Shown piece by piece: positions 1-7,606 of a DNA stretch of 64,000 bases (its first letter is position 1; each line of letters opens with the position of its first letter). The notes beneath the pieces are model-generated. The model saw only the letters and a list, made by a program, of their open reading frames with translations. It had not been told where the DNA came from and did no database searches. This stretch comes from Sulfitobacter sp. M39 (GTDB taxonomy: Bacteria; Pseudomonadota; Alphaproteobacteria; Rhodobacterales; Rhodobacteraceae), in the NCBI RefSeq assembly GCF_021735935.1, contig NZ_WMDZ01000001.1, positions 1,116,001 through 1,180,000 of the forward strand, given 5' to 3'. The position numbers and the translations under genes were made by a program.

Positions 1-1757
1 GCCCCTTTGATCGAGGTCAGCGGCGTACGCAGCTCGTGACTGACGGTGGCGACAAAGTCGTGTTTCATCTGTTCAAGCTTGTTGCTTTCGGTGATGTCGA
101 TCTGAATACCCAGCATCCGCAGGGCGCGCCCGTTCTTCGCCCGCTCTACCACGACCGCATCCGATTTGATCCAGCGCCAGTTGTCCTGACCAACGCGGAT
201 GCGAAAGCGGGCCTCGGCGCGGTCGGTCATCCCGTTCAGACAGGCGAGTTCGATCTTCTTGACCACCGCCGCATCGTCGGGATGCACATGCTGCATCTTA
301 TCGTAATAGGGGTTCTGACAGGCGGGGTCAGCGGGGTGGTGCATGATGTCACGCCATGTGTCCGACACCACAGATGTGCCATTTTCCAGATCAATGTCGA
401 AGACGCCGATATGTGCACTGCTGAGCGCGAGGCTCCACCGTTGTTCGGTTTCCGCGATCTTGAGCGTGCGGCGTTCGCTGTCGGTGATATCGCGCAGCAT
501 CAAGGTGATACGGGTCTCTGCGTCGGCGGTAAGCCAGGTGTTCTTCTCGACCTCAAGCGTGCGGGGTTCTGTGGCACCGTTGCGGGGCGGCACGACGACC
601 TTCGCCCCGCCGTCGGCACGGTGGATGTCGACCTCGGGCAGCAGATCTTGCACGAAGTCGCCCGTCGCGTCCTTGCGGTGCCCGGCCGCCATCAGATGCT
701 GTCGCGCGGCATCGTTCAAATGCAGGATTTCCCCCGATTGCCGGACCGAGATAATCGGCAGCATTGCATTTTCGAGGATCGATCGTTTTTCTTGGTGTTG
801 CGTCTCAAGCTCGCGGGTTTTGTCGGCCACCGTCTGGTTGATGGTCAGATTGCGTTTCAGGATCACCGACTGGATCATCAGGATCAGCGCGGCAATGGTC
901 AATGACAGGGCCAAGACGACCCATTTCGCATTGTTTGGCTGGGCTGCTTCAAACGCGGGGGTGCTGCTCCATTGGATGGTCATGTCTTGACCATAGCCTT
1001 CATGAACGCGTGAAAACTTGAACTGAGGCACGTGGTCCGCATGTGTGCTTTCGGTGCCGGGCTGAAAGACTGTCCCGTCCGGCGCAGAAAAGAACACCTC
1101 GAGCTCGATAAGATCGTTTTGTGCTGGGAACAGATCGCTGAATATCTCTTGGACATCGACCATCGCAAAGGCGAGCCCCACAAACGTATCCTCGGGTTCG
1201 GGAAGGTTATCGGCGGGTACGGCGGGGCGCATAATGGGCTTGATGAGCAGCGCATGCCAGTGCGCGCCGTGCCGGGCCGGCGTCGTAGAGAGGGTTCGAC
1301 CACTGTCACGCGCGGCAAGTGCGGTGGCCAGCAGATCGGGGTTGCTGGAGAAACTTTCCCCGACCATCCCGTCAAAATCATCCAACGGCGCAGCGTGACG
1401 GATCACAAAGTCGTCGTTGCTGCCACCTGGGCCAGACGTGGTTAATGTCGCGAATCCAATGGCATCAAGCACATACGACCCGTCAGCGATATGCACAGAG
1501 GTGGCATAGGTCTCCATATCCCGCGCCGTCACCAAATCAGACGCCGCAACGAAGCCGGCGACCCCATTTAGCGTCCTGCCATATTCGTCGGCACGCGCGC
1601 CCATCGAGGCAAGCCCTTGACTGACCATCGCATTAAACCGGTCCTGCGCTTGGACGTGCACGGTATTCTTGGCGACCGAAAAGAACAGAAAAGACAGGCC
1701 CAAACAGACGCAAAAGGTAATGAACTGAAAGGTGGCGAGTTTACGCGGAGTTGTCAT
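1..1757 (-). CDS. CHASE/PAS sensor histidine kinase (3' end outside window)
   Basis: Membrane sensor histidine kinase reading off the left edge; 585 residues are visible and the ATP-binding domain is missing. Translation of the reverse strand from ATG at 1757 gives a first membrane segment (about residues 8-28), a periplasmic CHASE-like domain (about 45-240), a second membrane segment (about 276-298), two PAS-like domains (about 320-430 and 435-560) and a HisKA H-box. The phospho-acceptor is His574 in VSHELRTPL. The second PAS ends with the usual [11 protein letters not shown] signature. CHASE domains bind small extracellular ligands, but the ligand cannot be read from sequence. It diverges from the MscS gene across a 279-base gap. 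Whether a receiver domain follows is unknown. The kinase assignment is firm and the CHASE call is probable. Confidence 0.88.
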   Translation of the reverse strand, partial: MTTPRKLATFQFITFCVCLGLSFLFFSVAKNTVHVQAQDRFNAMVSQGLASMGARADEYGRTLNGVAGFVAASDLVTARDMETYATSVHIADGSYVLDAIGFATLTTSGPGGSNDDFVIRHAAPLDDFDGMVGESFSSNPDLLATALAARDSGRTLSTTPARHGAHWHALLIKPIMRPAVPADNLPEPEDTFVGLAFAMVDVQEIFSDLFPAQNDLIELEVFFSAPDGTVFQPGTESTHADHVPQFKFSRVHEGYGQDMTIQWSSTPAFEAAQPNNAKWVVLALSLTIAALILMIQSVILKRNLTINQTVADKTRELETQHQEKRSILENAMLPIISVRQSGEILHLNDAARQHLMAAGHRKDATGDFVQDLLPEVDIHRADGGAKVVVPPRNGATEPRTLEVEKNTWLTADAETRITLMLRDITDSERRTLKIAETEQRWSLALSSAHIGVFDIDLENGTSVVSDTWRDIMHHPADPACQNPYYDKMQHVHPDDAAVVKKIELACLNGMTDRAEARFRIRVGQDNWRWIKSDAVVVERAKNGRALRMLGIQIDITESNKLEQMKHDFVATVSHELRTPLTSIKG

Positions 1758-1927
1758 CTTTGACCTGTCAATCAATCGGGCGCAGAGGCTCAGGCCCTGC
1801 CTATTTTAAAATTTCTATGTTCCTTAATGGTTTGGGAAACTGGCGGAATTATGGCGATGTTGCCAATTCCACACATACCCTTTGGGGTGGTGCCGTCTGC
1901 CAGCGGCGCTGCCTGAAAGGCCAATCG

Positions 1928-1953
1928 GGAACCCAGCGGTCTTTCGCTTCGTT
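1928..1953 (+). promoter_or_regulatory. EcfG-type (general stress) promoter candidate before the MscS gene
   Basis: GGAAC at 1928-1932 and CGTT at 1950-1953 are separated by 17 bases, the spacing known for alphaproteobacterial EcfG promoters. It points to the MscS/DUF421 pair starting at 2037. The rest of the 1758-2036 gap shows an AT-rich stretch near 1801-1820 and nothing else I recognise. Confidence 0.5.
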
Positions 1954-2036
1954 GAGCCAGCGGATGCGGCGGTTCACCGCTTATGGTTTCGGTCGGCAGC
2001 ATCTTGCAGGTTCAGTAACGATTAAGGATGCTCCCC

Positions 2037-3008
2037 ATGGAAGAAGTCGACGCCAACCCCGGCCTGATTTTCGATAAACTTGACGGCTGGTTGGACGGCT
2101 TTTTCAGATTGCTCCCGAATATCGGCGTCGCGCTGGTTGTGGCCGTGGTGTTCTGGTTTCTGGGGATGGGCATCGGCGCGCTGATCCGCAAAACCGCAGG
2201 GCGGCGCGGGCGCGACAATCTTGGCAACGTCGGCGGGTCGCTGATGCGGTGGGCCGTGACGATCATCGGCTTCATGTTGGCGGTGACTATCGTCGCCCCG
2301 ACGGTCACACCGGGGGATCTGATTGCCGGGTTGGGCGTCAGCTCTGTCGCGATCGGTTTCGCGTTCAAGGATATTTTGCAGAACATGCTGGCAGGTATCC
2401 TGATCCTGCTGCGTCAGCCCTTTGAAGTCGGCGACCAGATCGTGTCGGGCGGGCATGAGGGCACTGTCGAAAAGATCGAGACCCGCGCCACGATGATCAA
2501 GACCTATGACGGTCGCCGCGTGGTGATCCCGAATTCGGACATTTATACAGACAGCGTGGTGGTCAATACCGCCTTTGACACGCGCCGGTCGGAATATGAC
2601 ATCGGCATCGGCTGCAGCGACGACTGGGATACCGCGCGCAAGGTGATGCAGGATGCCTGCGCCAGCGTAGAGGGCGTAGAGGCCGACCCCGCCCCCGAAA
2701 CGATACCGGTCGAACTGGGCGATTCCGCTAACATTGTCCGCTTGCGGTGGTGGACAAAATCGGACCGTGCTTCGCAAATCCATACCTTCGGGGCGGTGCT
2801 GCAGGCCGTATATAAAGCGCTGGATGAAAAAGGGATCGATATGCCCTATCCGACGCAGGTGCATCTGTTCCACGACCAGACCGAAGAGACCGACGGCGAC
2901 CGCCGCGCGCAGCGCGAGGGATGGCCCGCGGGCGAGGGCGACGTGCCGAAATCGCGTGCTCAGCAACGCGACGAGAAAGAAGAGAAAGCGCGTCAATCCG
3001 ACGCCTGA
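2037..3008 (+). CDS. Small-conductance mechanosensitive channel (MscS family)
   Basis: Inner-membrane channel that opens under membrane tension and releases solutes on osmotic downshock. The 323-residue protein has three predicted membrane segments (about residues 22-46, 67-88 and 92-130). The third is the glycine/alanine-rich pore helix with the motif GLGVSSVAIGFAFKD, followed by the MscS beta domain (RQPFEVGDQI, then RRVVIPNSDIY) and a charged C-terminal tail. I chose ATG 2037 because AAGGA at 2024-2028 lies 8 bases upstream; the in-frame ATG at 2028 overlaps that ribosome site. The length is close to E. coli MscS (286 residues) plus a tail. It is followed after 24 bases by a DUF421 gene, probably in one operon, and is preceded by a stress-promoter-like element. 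Confidence 0.93.
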   Translation: MEEVDANPGLIFDKLDGWLDGFFRLLPNIGVALVVAVVFWFLGMGIGALIRKTAGRRGRDNLGNVGGSLMRWAVTIIGFMLAVTIVAPTVTPGDLIAGLGVSSVAIGFAFKDILQNMLAGILILLRQPFEVGDQIVSGGHEGTVEKIETRATMIKTYDGRRVVIPNSDIYTDSVVVNTAFDTRRSEYDIGIGCSDDWDTARKVMQDACASVEGVEADPAPETIPVELGDSANIVRLRWWTKSDRASQIHTFGAVLQAVYKALDEKGIDMPYPTQVHLFHDQTEETDGDRRAQREGWPAGEGDVPKSRAQQRDEKEEKARQSDA

Positions 3009-3032
3009 TCCCCGCACAAGAGAAGGAATTAT

Positions 3033-3548
3033 ATGTTTTTCGACAACACGGTACTGGATGTTGTGGCCCGCGGCTTCGTGCTGAGCGGTGTGGCGCTGAT
3101 CTGGATCATCCTAATGGTGCGGATCGTCGGGCTCAATTCCTTCTCCAAAATGACGAACTTCGACTTTGTGACCACAATCGCTTTTGGCTCTTTGCTGGCG
3201 GGGGCGGCACAAGCGTCGGATTGGAAGGCGTTCTTCCAGACTCTGGTTGCGACGGCCTGCCTGTTTCTTTTCCAATTCACGCTGTCCTATCTGCGCCGCC
3301 GGTCCGAAACCGTGTTGCATACGATCCAGAATGCACCGGTCTATCTGATGGAAAACGGTAAAATCTGCGAAGAAGCGATGCGGATGTGCCGCGTGTCGCG
3401 CAGCGATTTGATGGAGAAGCTGCGCGAATCCAACGTCATGCGGCTGAGCGATGTGCGTGCCGCCGTGTTCGAGACGACGGGCGAAGTCTCTGTTCTATGT
3501 GGCGACGAGGTGGATGACGCGATGCTGGAATACGTCCAACGCGTCTAA
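3033..3548 (+). CDS. DUF421 family membrane protein (YetF-like)
   Basis: 171-residue protein of the DUF421/YetF family, whose function is not established. Two to three membrane helices occupy the N-terminal 90 residues (IWIILMVRIVG, then FVTTIAFGSLLAGA). A conserved cytoplasmic domain follows (APVYLMENGK, then SDLMEKLRESNVMRLSDVRAAVFETTGEVSVL). The start follows AAGGAAT at a suitable distance. It sits 24 bases behind the mscS-like gene, so the two are probably co-transcribed. DUF421 proteins occur in stress and sporulation contexts in other bacteria, which would fit the promoter candidate upstream of the pair; that link is inference. Family assignment is confident, the role unknown. Confidence 0.85.
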   Translation: MFFDNTVLDVVARGFVLSGVALIWIILMVRIVGLNSFSKMTNFDFVTTIAFGSLLAGAAQASDWKAFFQTLVATACLFLFQFTLSYLRRRSETVLHTIQNAPVYLMENGKICEEAMRMCRVSRSDLMEKLRESNVMRLSDVRAAVFETTGEVSVLCGDEVDDAMLEYVQRV

Positions 3549-3609
3549 CCTGCATACCTGAGTATTTAAGTCGCTTGTGGCGGCGGGCGTTTTGCGCGAT
3601 CTGTGGGCA

Positions 3610-4704
3610 ATGCCTGTGACCTTGTCAGATTTCGAAGCCTCCGCCCATGCGACACTTGCCGCTGATGTGTTTGCCTACCTTGAAGGCGGCGCAGAGGCGG
3701 AGCTGTCGCTGCGTCAGAACCGCGCCAGCTTTGGCCGGATAGGAGTGCTGCCGCACCTGTTGGCGGACTGTGCAGGCGGCCATACGCGCATGACGATACT
3801 GAGGCAGCCCGCGGCGCATCCGATCATGGTCGCGCCGATGGCGTTCCAACGGCTGTTCCACACGGAAGGGGAAAGTGCGACCGCACTGGCCGCTGCGGCT
3901 CAGGACGCGGTGATGGTGGTCAGCTGCCAGACCAGCACGGCGCCCGAAGACATCGCCACCATTCCGGGGCGACGCTGGTTCCAGCTTTATATGCAGGCGG
4001 ATCACGATAGCACGATGACTTTGGTCAACCGCGCGGTGGACTGCGGGGCAGAGGCGCTGGTGGTGACGCTTGACGCGCCGATCAACGGGCTGCGCGACCG
4101 CGAGGTTGCCGCGGGCTTTGTGCTGCCGGATGGCGTGCGCCCCGTGATGCTGGACCCGCTGCCGCAACCGCCGCGACCGCAGTTGCAAGACGGGCAGAGC
4201 GTGGTATTCGACGGGATGATGGTCTTTGCCCCCACATGGCAAGACCTGACGCGGCTGATTGCGGACTGCCCCGTTCCGGTGATCATCAAAGGCTGTCTGC
4301 GTGCCACGGATGCGCGGCGGTTTGTGGATGCCGGTGTTGCGGGGATCATCGTGTCAAACCACGGGGGCAGGGTGCTGGATACTGTTCCGGCCCCCGTCAC
4401 GCAGTTGGCCGCCGTGGTGCAGGCGGTGGGGCAGGATGTGCCGGTCTATTTGGATGGCGGCATCCGGCGCGGGAGCGATGTGTTCAAGGCGCTGGCGCTC
4501 GGGGCCGAGGCTGTGCTGGTCGGTCGCCCCGTGATGCACGGGTTGATCGTCGACGGGGTACGCGGGGCCAGTCAGGTGTTGCGTCGCTTGCGGGACGAGC
4601 TGGAAGTGACGATGGCCTTATGCGGCTGCGCAACTGTTGCGGACATCACCCCCGATATGATCACAGCCTTCGGCGGCGACCCGATCAGCGAAAGCGATAG
4701 CTGA
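3610..4704 (+). CDS. FMN-dependent 2-hydroxyacid oxidase/dehydrogenase (lactate oxidase-like)
   Basis: TIM-barrel flavoenzyme that oxidises a 2-hydroxy acid such as L-lactate or glycolate to the 2-oxo acid. Diagnostic motifs are VAPMAFQRL near the N-terminus, WFQLYM, VTLDAPINGLRDRE, VIIKGCL, the catalytic-histidine motif SNHGGR and the FMN-phosphate loop DGGIRRGSDVFKALALGA. ATG 3610 gives 364 residues, typical of the family; a GTG at 3577 would add 11 residues, and neither has a strong ribosome site. The exact substrate, and whether oxygen or quinone is the acceptor, cannot be told. The last 20 bases overlap the 3' end of the convergent tonB gene, so the two messages are complementary there. 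Confidence 0.88.
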   Translation: MPVTLSDFEASAHATLAADVFAYLEGGAEAELSLRQNRASFGRIGVLPHLLADCAGGHTRMTILRQPAAHPIMVAPMAFQRLFHTEGESATALAAAAQDAVMVVSCQTSTAPEDIATIPGRRWFQLYMQADHDSTMTLVNRAVDCGAEALVVTLDAPINGLRDREVAAGFVLPDGVRPVMLDPLPQPPRPQLQDGQSVVFDGMMVFAPTWQDLTRLIADCPVPVIIKGCLRATDARRFVDAGVAGIIVSNHGGRVLDTVPAPVTQLAAVVQAVGQDVPVYLDGGIRRGSDVFKALALGAEAVLVGRPVMHGLIVDGVRGASQVLRRLRDELEVTMALCGCATVADITPDMITAFGGDPISESDS

Positions 4705-5500
4705 TCGGGATTGCCAGATTGAACGGACCTGCGCCCATCGTCGAGGGCGGGCGCGGCAGCGTTTGCAGCCGGTCAAAGATATCCAGCGCCGCCTGATCCA
4801 GCACCGGCCAGCCTGACGACTTGGACACCTCGCGCGCTTTGATCTGACCGTATTGATCCAGCGTAAAGGCCACGGTTGTGGTCCCCTCGGCGCGGGCATC
4901 GCGGGCGCGGCGGGGGTAGTCCTTGGCGGCGTTCAGCGCCAGAACCAGAGACTTTTGCCAATCCGTGATCTCAGCCCGTTCGGCATCTGTCAGGCCCTGT
5001 TCCTTGGCCACGCTTTGGTCCTGTTCGTCCTGCCCCGCGCTTGCCTTGGGGGCGGCAGCCGTGCTTTGCGCGGCGTTCTCGTTTTCGGTCTCTTCCTGCA
5101 ACTCGGTCGGCGTTTCGGTCGCCTCCTTGTCGTTGTCGACTTCCTGATCGGGGTTGGCGATCTTGAACTGCAGTTCGGGGTCGTCCGGCGTGTGCGGTAT
5201 CTGTGCCAGCAGCGGATCGTTGGAGGCTTTGGCTTCCTCGCGTTCGGCAGGGCTTTCGAGCGTGGCTTGGCTATCCTCGGCGGGTGGCCCGTCGGGGAGG
5301 TCGGTTTCAGGCGCGGCCATGATCATTTCGACCTCGGCCAGATCGATCAGCTCGCGGCCCTGAATGCCCGCTTCTTCCGGTGGCTCGTAGGCCGCGGCCT
5401 GTGTCAGCCAAAGTGCGACCAGCGCACCATGCACGCCGATGCTCAGCCCGGCCCCCAGCATCAACCCGGCACCATAACGGGGGGCGTAGGCAAAGCTCAT
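4685..5500 (-). CDS. tonB: TonB energy-transducing protein
   Basis: Inner-membrane-anchored periplasmic protein that passes proton-motive energy from ExbB/ExbD to outer-membrane receptors. The 271 residues hold an N-terminal anchor (about 10-33, GLMLGAGLSIGVHGALVALWL), a long acidic Glu/Ala/Pro/Gln-rich spacer (about 40-170), and a C-terminal TonB domain containing YPRRARDARAEG and a TVAFTLDQYGQI strand, ending SYRFR. The spacer is unusually acidic, with few of the Pro-Lys repeats of enterobacterial TonB. Its start overlaps the exbD stop by 4 bases, making exbB-exbD-tonB a tight operon dedicated to the receptor upstream. Its 3' end overlaps the convergent flavoenzyme gene by 20 bases. Confidence 0.92.
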   Translation of the reverse strand: MSFAYAPRYGAGLMLGAGLSIGVHGALVALWLTQAAAYEPPEEAGIQGRELIDLAEVEMIMAAPETDLPDGPPAEDSQATLESPAEREEAKASNDPLLAQIPHTPDDPELQFKIANPDQEVDNDKEATETPTELQEETENENAAQSTAAAPKASAGQDEQDQSVAKEQGLTDAERAEITDWQKSLVLALNAAKDYPRRARDARAEGTTTVAFTLDQYGQIKAREVSKSSGWPVLDQAALDIFDRLQTLPRPPSTMGAGPFNLAIPISYRFR

Positions 5501-5988
5501 TCTGCGGCGTCCTGCGCAGCGGTGGCAGGGGGAGCGATTGCCACGTCACCTGCCGCCGCCGGGGCGGCCCCGCCCTCGTCCTCAAGCCCGACGAGGCCGA
5601 TCTTCAGATAGCCTTCGCTGCGCATGCGGTTCATCACGGCCATCACCTCGCCGTAGGGAACGGAGCGATCGGCATTGATATAGATGCGCGTGCCCAGATC
5701 CAGACGGGTCAGGATGCCAAGCCGCATGTTCAGATCCCCCAAAGATACCTCTTCTTCGCCCACGCTCAGGCTGAGGTCCTGATGGATGGTGACAAAGACC
5801 GGATCATCGGGGCGCGGCGCGGGTTTGCCGGTGGCGACCGGCAGCTCTACGTTGACGTCCACGGTAGACAGCGGGGCCGCCACCATAAAGATGATCAGCA
5901 GCACCAGCATCACGTCGATAAACGGTGTGATGTTGATATCCGCATTGGGGGCAAGATCGTCGCCGCCGTCAGAAAGTCGCACGCCCAT
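5497..5988 (-). CDS. exbD: ExbD biopolymer transport protein
   Basis: Proton-channel subunit of the TonB energising complex. The 163-residue protein has a short cytoplasmic N-terminus, the single conserved membrane helix with its functional aspartate (INITPFIDVMLVLLIIFMVA, about residues 20-40) and a periplasmic domain (VDVNVELPVATGKPAP, then YINADRSVPYGEVMAVMNRMR). A short Ala/Pro-rich tail ends the protein. It begins 5 bases after exbB and overlaps tonB by 4 bases. The helix and its Asp are exactly as expected for the ExbD/TolR family. Linkage to tonB and a siderophore receptor, and the lack of tolA/tolB, favour ExbD over TolR. Confidence 0.94.
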   Translation of the reverse strand: MGVRLSDGGDDLAPNADINITPFIDVMLVLLIIFMVAAPLSTVDVNVELPVATGKPAPRPDDPVFVTIHQDLSLSVGEEEVSLGDLNMRLGILTRLDLGTRIYINADRSVPYGEVMAVMNRMRSEGYLKIGLVGLEDEGGAAPAAAGDVAIAPPATAAQDAAE

Positions 5989-5993
5989 CGGGG

Positions 5994-6857
5994 TTACTCC
6001 GCTGCCAGTTTGGTGGCGATATCAGGGGTGGTATGGGGCACTTCGGCGGTACGCTCTGCACGGTCCAGATCGCGCGACAGGCAGCGTTCCACCAGCGCCG
6101 CGGCATCCCCCACACGCGCCCGGTAGCCTGTGACGACGCGGGTAATGTGGTTATAAAGCAGCACGGCAGGGATCGCGGCGACCAGACCGATGGCGGTGGC
6201 CAGCAGCGCTTCGGCGATACCGGGGGCGACGACTGTCAGGCTGGTGCTGCCGCTTTCAGCGATGCCGATAAAGCTGTTCATGATGCCCCAGACCGTGCCG
6301 AAAAGCCCGATGAACGGTGCCGTCGACCCGATGGAGCCCAAGATCATCGCGCCCGACTGCATGGAGCGCGCGGCCCCCGCTTCGATCCGCGAAAGCTCGG
6401 ATGCGACGCGTTCCTTGATGCCCGCTTTGTTTAACCCGTCAGAGATGTCGATCTCTGCCAAAGCGGCGCGGATCATGGCGCGCATGGGGCCGGAGAAAGA
6501 TTTCGCCTGCGCGCCTTTGAGGGCACCTGCTTTGGCAAGCTTGCGGTAGGACCGGCGCAGCCGTGCGTTGGCCCAGCTCACCTGCAGGATCTTGCCCGCC
6601 CATACGGCCCAGCCCAGAACCGATGCGATGGCCAGCCCGAACATCACCGCCTTCACGACGATATCGGCCCCCATGAACATGGCCAGCGGCGAATGGCCGC
6701 CCTGTTGCGCGGCCACGCGCATCGGCTCGGACAGGGCAGGGCCGATCCATTCGTCAGCCCATGTGATCAGCGCGATATTGACCGACGCAGTGTCGGCTGC
6801 GGCCAGTTGCGGCGTTGCGACAAGGACGGCCGCCAGAAGGATGCTAGGAAATTTCAT
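5994..6857 (-). CDS. exbB: ExbB MotA/TolQ/ExbB proton channel protein
   Basis: Multi-pass subunit of the ExbB-ExbD motor. The 287 residues start with a signal-peptide-like segment (MKFPSILLAAVLVATPQLAAA) and a periplasmic stretch, then a first membrane helix (VVKAVMFGLAIASVLGWAVW), a cytoplasmic domain and two more helices (GSTAPFIGLFGTVWGIMNSF, then ALLATAIGLVAAIPAVLLYN) that carry the family signature. The cleavable-looking N-terminal extension is common in alphaproteobacterial and pseudomonad ExbB. It starts one base after piuC, so translation is probably coupled through piuC-exbB-exbD-tonB. Confidence 0.94.
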   Translation of the reverse strand: MKFPSILLAAVLVATPQLAAADTASVNIALITWADEWIGPALSEPMRVAAQQGGHSPLAMFMGADIVVKAVMFGLAIASVLGWAVWAGKILQVSWANARLRRSYRKLAKAGALKGAQAKSFSGPMRAMIRAALAEIDISDGLNKAGIKERVASELSRIEAGAARSMQSGAMILGSIGSTAPFIGLFGTVWGIMNSFIGIAESGSTSLTVVAPGIAEALLATAIGLVAAIPAVLLYNHITRVVTGYRARVGDAAALVERCLSRDLDRAERTAEVPHTTPDIATKLAAE

Positions 6858-6858
6858 A

Positions 6859-7542
6859 TCAGGTCTCTGCCCATTGTCGGATGAGGTTGTGGTAGATGCC
6901 GGTCAGGCGCACGGCGGTCGGGTCGTTCAGACCCGCGCTGGCCGACAGCTCTTGGATGGATTGATCCAGATCGAAGAGAATTTCGCGCTGGCCGCCGTCG
7001 CGGATCATCGACTGCACCCAGAAGAAGGACGCAACACGCGCACCACGGGTGACAGGCGTGACCTGATGCAGCGAGGTTGACGGATAAAGCACGCAGTGCC
7101 CCGCCGGCAGTTTGACCGACTGGGTGCCGTAGTTGTCTTCGATGACCAGCTCGCCACCGTCATAGTCGTCGGGGTCATTCAGGAACAGCGTGCACGACAG
7201 GTCGGTCCGCAGGCGCTGGCCGGTTTGCGGGTTCACGCGGATGGCGTTGTCGACATGCACGCCGAAGGTCTCTGCCTCTTCGTAGCGGTTGAACATCGGG
7301 GGCAGGACATGCAGCGGGAGGGCGGCGGAAACCCACGTGGGGTTGCCCATCAACCGCTGGAGCACCAGCGTCTGCAGGTCGGGCAGAACGGGGCTGTCGA
7401 GGGGAATTTGCTGATTGCGCTTGGTTTGCGCCGATTGCGCGCCGGCGGTGTTGCGGCCGTCGTCCCATTGGGCCGTGTCGATAACCGATCGGATATGGGC
7501 AACTTCCTGCGGTGACAGGATATTTTCGACGCAAAGCAACAT
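6859..7542 (-). CDS. piuC: PiuC-type Fe(II)/2-oxoglutarate dioxygenase (PKHD-type hydroxylase)
   Basis: Non-heme iron oxygenase of the PKHD hydroxylase family, commonly found beside TonB-dependent siderophore receptors. Its substrate is not known; a role in processing siderophore-type ligands is a guess from context. The metal triad is visible as His96-x-Asp98 (FGVHVDN) and His159 (TSLHQV), and the 2-oxoglutarate-binding Arg is Arg169 in [12 protein letters not shown]. The length of 227 residues is the family norm. It sits 64 bases downstream of the receptor gene and one base before exbB, so it appears to belong to the same iron-uptake transcript. Confidence 0.9.
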   Translation of the reverse strand: MLLCVENILSPQEVAHIRSVIDTAQWDDGRNTAGAQSAQTKRNQQIPLDSPVLPDLQTLVLQRLMGNPTWVSAALPLHVLPPMFNRYEEAETFGVHVDNAIRVNPQTGQRLRTDLSCTLFLNDPDDYDGGELVIEDNYGTQSVKLPAGHCVLYPSTSLHQVTPVTRGARVASFFWVQSMIRDGGQREILFDLDQSIQELSASAGLNDPTAVRLTGIYHNLIRQWAET

Positions 7543-7606
7543 GGTGTATCCTTTCGAGGGGATCGGCTGGCGGCGCGGGTCTGCGCCGCCAGCCTTGGTG
7601 TGTGGT

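Noticed and set aside
36..905. 289-codon open frame on the plus strand at the left edge
   Set aside because: Reverse translation gives a clear CHASE/PAS histidine kinase in the same interval, so this is its shadow.
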